Of a stretch of 5,301 nt of DNA, positions 1 to 5,301 are shown in pieces. The DNA is from Deltaproteobacteria bacterium (GTDB lineage: Bacteria > Bdellovibrionota_C > UBA2361 > SZUA-149 > JADYYL01), in NCBI GenBank assembly GCA_020853655.1, contig JADYYL010000163.1, forward strand, positions 1 through 5,301, read 5' to 3'. The translations under genes were made by a program, and so were the position numbers. Position 1 is the first letter of the stretch, and every line of letters starts with the position of its first letter. A model generated the notes under the pieces. The model saw only the letters and a program-made list of their open reading frames with translations, was not told the DNA's origin and did not search any database.

Positions 1-1083
1 CTTCTCTGTACCGTCTTCTTCTGGATCCTCAGCGCACATGTCGCCGCCGAGGGAGACCCCATTGGTGTCGACGGATTCCGGCTGGCGACCGGCGCTCATT
101 CGCTCACATTTCCCCGCGATCACGGAGCACATCCCGACTATCGAACCGAGTGGTGGTACTTTACCGGGCACCTGCAGACGGCGGAGCAGAGGACGTTCGG
201 ATTTGAACTGACCTTCTTCCGTGTTGGCGTATCCCCCACGGTTCCCTCTCGCTCGAGTTGGGCGACGAGCTCTGTTTATCTCGCGCACTTTGCACTCACT
301 GATGATCAAGGAAAGCAATTCTTCGTCGGTGAGCGCGCAAGTCGTGGGGCCTTCGGCGAAGCATCCGCCGCGGAGTCTGGCCTCAACGTCCAGGTGAGCG
401 ATTGGAGCGCATCGCTGAATGGCGACACGCTCACGCTCCATGCGGCGGACGCATTTGGCGAAGTACAGCTCAGTCTTCGACCCACGAAGCCGGTCGTTCT
501 CCACGGTGAGCGGGGACTTTCGCAGAAAGACGCAAACAGTGGCGATGCCTCCTACTACTCATCCTTTACGCGCCTCGAGGGAGCGGGGACGCTCCGAATC
601 GGCACGAACGCTCATATGGTGACGCAAGCGAGCGCATGGATGGATCACGAGTTTTCGAGTTCAACGCTGAACCGGGAGACGTTGGGCTGGGATTGGTTCG
701 CTTTGCAGCTGAAGAACGGTGACGAGCTGATGTTGTACCAGCTCCGCCGACCGGACGGCTCGGCGTCCCCGTTTTCAGCAGGGACGTATGTCCATCGGGA
801 CGGGACCGTCCGAACGCTTAAGGCCAGCAACTTTCACATTGAACCGCTCGCTCACTGGACGAGCGAGCGAACGAAGATCCGCTACCCGTCGCGCTGGCGT
901 CTGACCGTAGAGGGGGTCGGGGGCTTCACCGTCGTTCCAACGGTGGCGGACCAGGAACTCGATACGAAGCAGACCACCGGCGTGACTTACTGGGAGGGTC
1001 GATGCTCGGTGCTCGCTGACGGAGATTCGACTCCTCTCGGTGAGGCATATGTCGAGCTCGTCGGATATCAGAAAGAGGAATAG
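1..1083 (+). CDS. AttH/CrtC-like secreted lipocalin-fold protein (predicted secreted hydrolase), 5' end cut by window
   Basis: The frame is open from base 1 to the TAG at 1081-1083, giving 360 visible residues; an internal GTG at 394 is not the start. The visible N-terminus (LLCTVFFWILSAHVAA) is the hydrophobic core and cleavage region of a signal peptide, so only a few residues are missing and the mature protein is periplasmic or outer-membrane associated. Family signatures seen, in visible numbering: TEWWYFTG (49-56), FGFELTFFR (66-74), YLAHFALTD (93-101), YYSSFTRL (185-192), WMDHEF (213-218), GWDWFALQL (229-237) and a C-terminal GEAYVELVGY (347-356). From family knowledge, this pattern marks the AttH/carotenoid 1,2-hydratase (CrtC) group, a tandem pair of lipocalin-like beta-barrels of about 350-380 residues, often encoded beside FtsX-type ABC transporter permeases. 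Substrate and reaction are not established for most members. No carotenoid gene is visible, so I infer a generic secreted AttH-like protein rather than CrtC. Confidence 0.9.
   Translation, partial: LLCTVFFWILSAHVAAEGDPIGVDGFRLATGAHSLTFPRDHGAHPDYRTEWWYFTGHLQTAEQRTFGFELTFFRVGVSPTVPSRSSWATSSVYLAHFALTDDQGKQFFVGERASRGAFGEASAAESGLNVQVSDWSASLNGDTLTLHAADAFGEVQLSLRPTKPVVLHGERGLSQKDANSGDASYYSSFTRLEGAGTLRIGTNAHMVTQASAWMDHEFSSSTLNRETLGWDWFALQLKNGDELMLYQLRRPDGSASPFSAGTYVHRDGTVRTLKASNFHIEPLAHWTSERTKIRYPSRWRLTVEGVGGFTVVPTVADQELDTKQTTGVTYWEGRCSVLADGDSTPLGEAYVELVGYQKEE
845..869. repeat. 9-bp perfect inverted repeat inside the AttH-like gene
   Basis: Arms CGCTCGCTC (845-853) and GAGCGAGCG (861-869) are perfectly complementary around a 7-base spacer. 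The stretch codes for PLAHWTSERT, within an ordinary conserved-looking part of the protein. It has no T-run and so is not an intrinsic terminator. It may form a stable mRNA hairpin, but it may also be a chance product of the GC-rich codons. Confidence 0.5.
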
Positions 1084-1086
1084 CGC

Positions 1087-2649
1087 TTACTGCGCTGCGA
1101 GCAGCGTCATCGCCACCAGGGCGCCGAGAAGAACGCAGAATATGCGGTTCACTTGGTGCTGCCGCTGCCGTTGCTCCGCGCGAATGCGCTCCGCCCCTCG
1201 CAAGACCGAGGAGGCCTCTGCACCCGCGGGCGCTCCACTCTTTCCGAATCGTCGCCAGAGACGATCTCGGATCGAGGCACGCTCTGCACGATCGCGCTTC
1301 TCTTCGGCACGATCTCGCTCGGCCCCGCCCCCAGCAGCTCGATCGAGGAGCTCCGCCTGTTGACGGAGTCGACGGTCGGAATCGATCCGAGACTGCTCCC
1401 GATCCGCGAGGCCCTGCCAGAACTCTCCATCCGGCTTGAGGCTTCGGAGCCGCATCTCTCGAGAGTTCAGTTCGACGCGAGAGAGGAGCTCTGCCGCAAC
1501 TCCGGTTTCGACGGCGGAGCGATGAATTCCCTCGGTCGCGGACCGTAACGCTCCGAGCGGAGCACCATCCGGCGTCGGCAGTTTCGCCGATCGTTCGGGG
1601 GCACTCGTTGGAGCACGCTCTGCTTGAGTCGACTCGAAAGGAGCAACGCGCAGATCTCGAGTTTGCGATCGAACATCACGTAGTTCCGACTTCAAGCTCT
1701 CTCGCTGAGTCTCCGCGACAGAATGTTCGCGTTCGAAACGACGCATCTCTCGAGCTTCCATCTGCAACTGGACACGCTCGTCGTCTCGGATGACTCTTGA
1801 GGTCTGCATCGTTAACAACGCCTGCCGCTCGACGTCCGTCAGCATTGCGGCTCCAACCCGTAGACTCCCGACATTCGCGATCTCTTGGACTACCTCTCGT
1901 TGTCGCACGGCGCCGCTCTCCTGCGGAGCCGCGGCGAGCTCAGCAGACCGCGTCACCTGCCCCGCGGATTGTTGAACAACGGAAGACGTTCCGGCAGCGG
2001 CTGTTGCCGCCGTGGGACCGGCCGCTGCGCCGGGTCCGCGAAGTTCGAGCGCCGTCGCGGGGGCTCGGCCGGTTGCTGCTGTCAGATCTGCCTGTGCGGC
2101 ACGTGATTCGAGTCCCGCCCCGAGACTTTGCGCGATTCCCGCGGTCGGTGCGAGCGCTTGCACGCGCCCATCGCGTGAAACGAAGCTCTCTCGGCTTGGC
2201 ATCGAGGCAGGACTCGCCGCGGCCGCGGCATCGCGAGGAAGTTGTCGTCCCTGCGCGTCGACGCCGGCCGTCGTTTGTTGAGCTGCCTGTTCTGCTGACG
2301 AAGGAGCTGCCGCGCTTGCGACACGCGGGCTTTCGGAAGTCGATGGGCGGTTGGCTGCGTCGCGGAATCCGTTGCCGACGCCCGTCAGTTCCTGAACGAC
2401 CTGACGAACGGTCTCCCCGCGGGCGGACTCGGTGCGCGGAGCTTCGCGCTGCGGCGATTCGTTCGATGCGTCGCTTCGAGAATTCTCCCGACGTTGTTCG
2501 GAACTGGACTTGTCCGGTCCTTGACGAGTGGCTTCCCGATGGGCTTGGAGTTCGCCGCGCTCGACACCCCCCTCCTTCCCGACCTGAGCGGTCGGCTTCA
2601 GCGCAGGATCGCTGGGTGGGCGAACAACCTTATGCTCCATCTGCGTCAT
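1087..2649 (-). CDS. Unrecognised 520-residue tail-anchored, largely disordered protein with coiled-coil segments
   Basis: I do not recognise a family. Starting from the ATG at 2647-2649, residues 1-250 are low-complexity, rich in Ala, Ser, Gln, Glu and Arg, and probably disordered. Residues about 285-335 (around QLQMEAREMRRFEREH) and 410-462 (around ERDRAEEKRDRAERASIRDR) are highly charged and likely helical or coiled coil. Residues 503-519 (IFCVLLGALVAMTLLAA) form one hydrophobic helix ending one residue before the stop, preceded by RIRAEQRQRQHQVNR. With no signal peptide, this suggests a C-terminally anchored inner-membrane protein with its bulk in the cytoplasm. A motif R[QE]VVQE[LI]xxVG occurs at 82-92 and 251-261. 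No Shine-Dalgarno is obvious before either ATG (codons 1 and 4). The frame is supported by its length, the terminal membrane helix and the lack of any better protein on the other strand. A scaffold or polar/secretion-associated role is possible but is inference only. Confidence 0.75.
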   Translation of the reverse strand: MTQMEHKVVRPPSDPALKPTAQVGKEGGVERGELQAHREATRQGPDKSSSEQRRENSRSDASNESPQREAPRTESARGETVRQVVQELTGVGNGFRDAANRPSTSESPRVASAAAPSSAEQAAQQTTAGVDAQGRQLPRDAAAAASPASMPSRESFVSRDGRVQALAPTAGIAQSLGAGLESRAAQADLTAATGRAPATALELRGPGAAAGPTAATAAAGTSSVVQQSAGQVTRSAELAAAPQESGAVRQREVVQEIANVGSLRVGAAMLTDVERQALLTMQTSRVIRDDERVQLQMEAREMRRFEREHSVAETQRESLKSELRDVRSQTRDLRVAPFESTQAERAPTSAPERSAKLPTPDGAPLGALRSATEGIHRSAVETGVAAELLSRVELNSREMRLRSLKPDGEFWQGLADREQSRIDSDRRLRQQAELLDRAAGGGAERDRAEEKRDRAERASIRDRLWRRFGKSGAPAGAEASSVLRGAERIRAEQRQRQHQVNRIFCVLLGALVAMTLLAAQ

Positions 2650-2680
2650 AGAGAGCGCGTCATCGAGAGAGTGAGTGAAC

Positions 2681-2737
2681 CGGGCAAAAGACCTTCTCTT
2701 GTTATCACCAGACCGGCCAAGAACGTGCCTTTGCCCG
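2681..2737 (-). promoter_or_regulatory. Nested stem-loop in the putative 5' leader of the tail-anchored gene
   Basis: Plus-strand arms CGGGCAAAAG (2681-2690) and CCTTTGCCCG (2728-2737) form a 10-bp helix with one imperfect position. On the minus-strand RNA that position is a G-U wobble, while on the plus strand it would be an A-C mismatch, so the structure fits the transcript of the downstream gene. Inside it, CTCTTG (2696-2701) and CAAGAA (2718-2723) form a second helix of five Watson-Crick pairs plus one wobble on the minus strand. It could be an mRNA leader structure or an attenuator. It does not match any riboswitch consensus I can recall, and it overlaps the sigma-54-like element, so at most one reading may be right. 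Confidence 0.3.
2716..2730 (-). promoter_or_regulatory. Possible sigma-54 (RpoN) -24/-12 promoter for the tail-anchored gene
   Basis: Read on the minus strand, the element is AGGCACGTTCTTGGC. Compared with the RpoN consensus TGGCACG-N4-TTGC, the invariant GG and GC dinucleotides are present at the correct spacing and the match fails at two positions (A for the first T, G for the second T of TTGC). Transcription would start near 2705, leaving a leader of about 55 bases before the ATG at 2649. No enhancer-binding regulator gene is visible. A match in one short GC-rich gap could be chance. Confidence 0.25.
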
Positions 2738-2749
2738 CAAATGAGTGGC

Positions 2750-2768
2750 GGCCTTTTTTATTGAGGCC
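2750..2768. repeat. Short inverted repeat GGCCT/AGGCC with A/T-rich loop
   Basis: GGCCT (2750-2754) and AGGCC (2764-2768) are perfectly complementary across a 9-base A/T-rich loop. The repeat starts ten bases after the stop codon of the CX6C protein gene. No T-run follows the stem on the minus strand (the A/T tract sits in the loop), so it is not a classical terminator. It could instead slow transcription or block exonuclease at the 3' end of the upstream transcript. Confidence 0.3.
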
Positions 2769-2778
2769 AACCAATGAC

Positions 2779-3228
2779 TTATCGAGGGAGGTTGAGGACT
2801 CTCGGACGTATCGCCAGTGGAATCCGCGCCACCCCTCCTCCACCCTTGAGCCTCAGCACCAGCTGACGTTCCGACAACATATGAACGTGGCAGAGGCGGC
2901 TGTCAGTGGCGCAGTAATACAGCCGTCCTGTGATCTCAAGCTCACCCTCGTCACCATTCAACGTTCCCACTGCCACCGCGACGGCGTGATCTTCCAGTCC
3001 ATCGCCGAGCTTGAGTGTCGCGTCGGTGACGTGCCCGTCCGCGCGATCAGCAAATTGCACGGAGACCTCCGACGGCGCTTCGTTACTCAGCAGGTACCCC
3101 TGCGCGAGACGAAATTCGACGGCGATCGAAAAATCCCCTTCCCCCACGACGATGGGAGCTCGTGCTTCGGCAGCAGCCGCGGACGGCATCAGAACGAGCA
3201 TCGTCAGAATGAAGACTTTTGAGAACAT
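2779..3228 (-). CDS. Small exported protein with CX6C cysteine pair, NHLRC2/DsbD-N-like beta domain (tentative)
   Basis: The 149-residue product begins with a clear Sec signal peptide: MFSK, then a hydrophobic core FILTMLVLMPSAAAA, with cleavage probably near residues 20-22, giving a periplasmic protein of about 128 residues. The mature part is predicted mostly beta. It carries QGYLLSNEAPSEV (43-55) and GRLYYCATDSRLC (101-113), with Cys106 and Cys113 as its only mature cysteines. From family knowledge, a 'GY.lN.eAPs' segment followed by 'LYYC...C' resembles the beta domain at the C-terminus of thioredoxin-NHL repeat proteins (NHLRC2-like) and, more loosely, the N-terminal domain of DsbD. The resemblance is from memory, not a search. 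The two cysteines could form a disulfide or bind metal or heme; no CXXC or CXXCH motif is present. It lies 46 bp after the DUF1329 gene and is probably co-transcribed with it. The ribosome site (GAAGAA 12 bases before ATG) is weak. Confidence 0.8.
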   Translation of the reverse strand: MFSKVFILTMLVLMPSAAAAEARAPIVVGEGDFSIAVEFRLAQGYLLSNEAPSEVSVQFADRADGHVTDATLKLGDGLEDHAVAVAVGTLNGDEGELEITGRLYYCATDSRLCHVHMLSERQLVLRLKGGGGVARIPLAIRPRVLNLPR

Positions 3229-3274
3229 GCGCGGTGTAGATTCTTCAAGCTACTTCGGAGCGAGGGGCACCAAG

Positions 3275-4918
3275 TCACTCATCAATCTCTTCCATGGGAG
3301 ACGGCGAAGGAGCCGCGGCGCTCTGACCATCCGCGGCAGTTCGACCGTAACTCGTGATATCGAGGTATTTCCGAACGCTCTTGGCTGCGCTGGAATCCTT
3401 GCCGGCAAAGGTGCGGAACGAAGAAGTGGAGACGCCGATTCCGATCGACATCCGACGATCGATGGCGAGGAGGAACGCGAGCACTGGCACGCGATACTCA
3501 TCGGTCGAGCTCACGGCGAAGGTCCAACCAGCAACGATGGTCTTCGTATATACGCCGCGGCGATCGTAAACGACTTTATAGACGGGGAGCTGTGACTCCT
3601 GATCGATCACGAGGATCTGCCGACCGAGAAGATAGAACGGATCCTTGCCGGAGAGTTCGACAATCCATACCTTCCTCGGAACGAAGACGGCAGACGTAGG
3701 AATCCAGGGCGGAGCGCCCGAGTGGGCATTGCTCTCGAAGTTCCAGACAGCAAACGAGTGTTCGCCGCTCCCGCGATCGGTGCCATGCGCCGAAAGAACA
3801 CTCTCACGAGATCCCGAAGGAGTCGGGATGACCGCAGGTGCCGCCGGCGTGGTTGGGGCGTGGATAAATCGATCAATCGGATTTCCTTCAACCATCTCTT
3901 TCTCGAGCGGCACATTTCCGGAGGCAGGAAGCGCGACCAGCAGCGTTCGCTCCTCGACGACGCGCGCTGTGTACCCTTGCGTCTTGAAAGAGAAAGGAAA
4001 AAAATCGTCGAAGTTAACCAACGAACCGAAAAGTGGATCGCTCCGATTCGAGACGAGAACCTCTCGACTCTTCGCAATCACCGGCGAATAAATCCACGTT
4101 CGATCGTCGCGTGCATCAAAGTACCGCGTGGACAGCTGAGAAAATCCTGCAATCGCCGCGGGCTGAAAAAACGAGAGCGCGTCCTGCCGGAAGATACTTC
4201 CAGCCGCCGGTCCGAGCGAGGCGGCACCTTGTTCTGTTGGAGCCGGCACGTCTGGCGGCAGAGCTGTGATCCAGAACCCCGCAGCTCGCTTCTGCTTCGC
4301 CTGAGGCGAGAACCAATACATCTCGAAGCTGTACAGCGCATCGCGATACGGCACTTGGGCAAATTGTGTGTTCCAGAGGAGCTTTCGGGCGAGCACCTCC
4401 GGATTCGTCTCCTGCCGAAGCTCAGCTGAGTTCCCAAAGGGAGCTCCTGGCACGGCGAGGGAAGCTCCGACGAACTGCAGCTCTCCGGTCGGGGTCAATA
4501 CACTCGTTGCTCCGTTCAGTTTGCTCTGCGCGATCCAGGACGGCGAATGTCGAAGCGGAGTGGGAAGGTCACGAACGGCCCGCAACAGGAGCTTTCCATC
4601 CTTGAGCCACTGAGCAACGGGGGCGAGAAGGAGTTCATGAAAGAGCGAGACGTTTCGGGACGACAGATACAGCGTGTGCTCAGTATCCCGAACGTCGGGA
4701 AGAGGAGGAATGTCCGCGGGAACTTCGGACGATTCCGCAAGAGCATCGACCGGTGGGGGTGTCGGCTTCCCCTTCTCCGGCGCCGCGGTCGACGCACATG
4801 GGAAAAGGAGAGCTGCGAAGATCGAGAAACAGAACAGACGACGAGGAAGAAGCCGGGGGAACTGCGTAGAGATGGGGCGCTGGAAGAAGGACCGCCGAAC
4901 GAAGGAAGATGGCAACAT
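3275..4918 (-). CDS. Exported DUF1329-family protein
   Basis: With the ATG at 4916-4918 the product is 547 residues. Residues about 28-46 (LFCFSIFAALLFPCASTAA) are a signal-peptide core after an Arg-rich n-region; LFPC is not a proper lipobox, so a soluble periplasmic protein is likelier than a lipoprotein. DUF1329 features seen: AVPGAPF (155-161) with KLLWN (179-183), WIYSP (275-279), SDPLFGSLVNFDDFFPF (293-309), VWIVEL (417-422) and YLLGRQILVID (429-439) with a following YDRRG. From family knowledge, DUF1329 proteins have a LolA/LolB-like fold, run to about 400-470 residues and often sit beside RND/MMPL exporters and DUF1302 proteins; the molecular role is not established. No transporter lies beside this one. 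The C-terminal 20 residues are Ala/Ser/Pro-rich and acidic. The start is uncertain: the frame stays open to a GTG at 5009-5011, eight bases after the NuoI stop, and a GTG at 4955-4957 has GAGG six bases upstream. I chose 4918 because longer versions push the signal peptide too far inside. Confidence 0.8.
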   Translation of the reverse strand: MLPSSFVRRSFFQRPISTQFPRLLPRRLFCFSIFAALLFPCASTAAPEKGKPTPPPVDALAESSEVPADIPPLPDVRDTEHTLYLSSRNVSLFHELLLAPVAQWLKDGKLLLRAVRDLPTPLRHSPSWIAQSKLNGATSVLTPTGELQFVGASLAVPGAPFGNSAELRQETNPEVLARKLLWNTQFAQVPYRDALYSFEMYWFSPQAKQKRAAGFWITALPPDVPAPTEQGAASLGPAAGSIFRQDALSFFQPAAIAGFSQLSTRYFDARDDRTWIYSPVIAKSREVLVSNRSDPLFGSLVNFDDFFPFSFKTQGYTARVVEERTLLVALPASGNVPLEKEMVEGNPIDRFIHAPTTPAAPAVIPTPSGSRESVLSAHGTDRGSGEHSFAVWNFESNAHSGAPPWIPTSAVFVPRKVWIVELSGKDPFYLLGRQILVIDQESQLPVYKVVYDRRGVYTKTIVAGWTFAVSSTDEYRVPVLAFLLAIDRRMSIGIGVSTSSFRTFAGKDSSAAKSVRKYLDITSYGRTAADGQSAAAPSPSPMEEIDE

Positions 4919-5019
4919 CGCTCGCCCGCCCGATAGTCTCAGCCTACGCAGTAGCACTCGGCACCTCATCCACTGAATCTTTCGCATCGTCGCGACATCA
5001 GGTGGGAGCACCAGAGAGA

Positions 5020-5301
5020 TCAGTATCCGTCGTCGGAGAATGGATGCTTCTCAATCTCTCGCATCCGCTCCATGTGCGCACGAAGGAGCGCCTCCGGACC
5101 CTTGTCTTCGAGCAGTCGAGATCGAGCCATCAAGGTCTCTTTATCTTCGACGAAAGCTCGGGGGTCAGGTGGGTAGATCTCTGGGTGGATTCCAGTGTCC
5201 ATCCGAATCGCATCAACCGGGCACGCTTCGACGCAGTATCCGCAGTAGATGCACAGCAACGTGTCGATCTCATAACGCGCGGGAAACTTTTCAATGTTCG
5301 C
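5020..5301 (-). CDS. nuoI: NADH-quinone oxidoreductase subunit I (NuoI), C-terminal part, cut by window edge
   Basis: The frame is open from the window edge to the TGA at 5020-5022, showing 93 residues; the TTG at 5257-5259 is internal, not a start. The visible part begins ANIEKFPARYEIDTLLC and carries the second ferredoxin motif CIYCGYCVEACP (Cys17, 20, 23, 27 of the visible part), followed by VDAIRMDTGIHPEIY. From family knowledge, NuoI is the two-[4Fe-4S] subunit of the peripheral arm of complex I (clusters N6a and N6b), passing electrons to NuoB. 'RYEID.L.CIYCG.C.EACPVDAI' is its hallmark and separates it from simple ferredoxins. The first CXXCXXC motif lies outside the window. After the motif comes an acidic, helical tail of about 60 residues ending KHPFSDDGY. 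The next gene is a DUF1329 protein rather than the usual nuoJ, so this may be the end of a split nuo cluster. An ungrouped NuoI-like polyferredoxin of a related complex cannot be excluded. Confidence 0.85.
   Translation of the reverse strand, partial: ANIEKFPARYEIDTLLCIYCGYCVEACPVDAIRMDTGIHPEIYPPDPRAFVEDKETLMARSRLLEDKGPEALLRAHMERMREIEKHPFSDDGY

Larger units (their letters stand above)
2650..2778 (-). other. 129-bp non-coding gap, putative leader of the tail-anchored gene
   Basis: This is the only sizeable non-coding stretch in the window. It lies between the stop of the CX6C protein gene (2779-2781) and the ATG at 2649. It contains a run of six A on the minus strand, three self-complementary GGCC tetramers (2715-2718, 2750-2753, 2765-2768), nested inverted repeats and a sigma-54-like element, described separately. 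No sigma-70 promoter with good spacing and no typical terminator with a trailing T-run on the minus strand was seen. Confidence 0.6.

Noticed and set aside
1..1083. Carotenoid 1,2-hydratase (crtC) as a specific name
   Set aside because: The fold signatures fit the wider AttH/CrtC superfamily, but no carotenoid gene lies nearby and the motifs match the generic secreted branch, so no symbol was given.
1797..2651. Long plus-strand open frame (284 codons) antisense to the tail-anchored gene
   Set aside because: The translation is Arg/Pro/Ser-rich with no domain, signal or membrane segment, as expected of the antisense of GC-rich, Ala/Arg/Glu-rich coding DNA. The minus-strand frame is longer and ends in a coherent membrane helix.
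2711..2760. Rho-independent terminator suggested by the T6 run after GGCGGCC on the plus strand
   Set aside because: No G/C stem immediately precedes the T-run; the best pairing is only GGCC with a loop of about 30 bases. No plus-strand gene ends here.
2681..2760. c-di-GMP (GEMM) riboswitch suggested by GGGCAAAGG on the minus strand
   Set aside because: The conserved GEMM core (GCAAA-GCC after a GAAA tetraloop helix and its receptor) is not present in order; the similarity is limited to a short purine stretch.
2646..2843. Minus-strand 65-codon frame between the CX6C and tail-anchored genes
   Set aside because: It starts inside the CX6C gene in another frame and looks like no known protein. 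Only its final five codons, with the ATGA overlap, were kept as a low-interest observation.
2494..3222. Plus-strand open frame of 242 codons across two minus-strand genes and the gap
   Set aside because: It runs antisense through the well-supported exported CX6C protein and shows no recognisable protein features.
3722..4429. Plus-strand open frame of 235 codons inside the DUF1329 gene
   Set aside because: It is a highly Arg-rich shadow of a minus-strand gene that has clear family motifs.

Overview
The window is GC-rich, gene-dense bacterial DNA. All four genes with a visible start or N-terminus point to a Gram-negative cell: two exported proteins on the minus strand, a membrane-anchored protein, and a secreted lipocalin-fold protein on the plus strand. 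The NuoI tail and the DUF1329-type protein fit a proteobacterial or deltaproteobacterial-grade lineage (myxobacteria, Desulfobacterota or Binatota-like), but this taxonomic guess rests only on remembered sequence style.

Layout. Positions 1-1083 (+) hold the almost complete 3' part of an AttH/CrtC-like secreted protein (predicted secreted hydrolase family), entering the window inside its signal peptide. Everything else is on the minus strand and reads right to left: the C-terminal half of NuoI (complex I iron-sulfur subunit, cut by the right edge), an exported DUF1329-family protein, a small exported protein with a CX6C cysteine pair, and an unrecognised 520-residue, largely disordered protein with coiled-coil stretches and a C-terminal membrane anchor. 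The plus-strand gene and the last minus-strand gene converge with only 3 bp between their stop codons.

Relationships. NuoI, the DUF1329 protein and the CX6C protein are closely spaced and could be co-transcribed. The 520-residue gene is separated from them by 129 bp, the only real non-coding stretch here. That gap holds nested inverted repeats, three GGCC tetramers and a GG/GC element with sigma-54-like spacing, so this gene may have its own promoter or a structured leader. No metabolic pathway links the genes, apart from a general envelope theme (export, periplasm, membrane anchor).

I found no tRNA, rRNA, CRISPR array, insertion sequence or convincing rho-independent terminator. The least explained parts are the tail-anchored protein, with a short motif occurring twice in it, and its leader region. 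I do not see a clearly new defence or mobile system.
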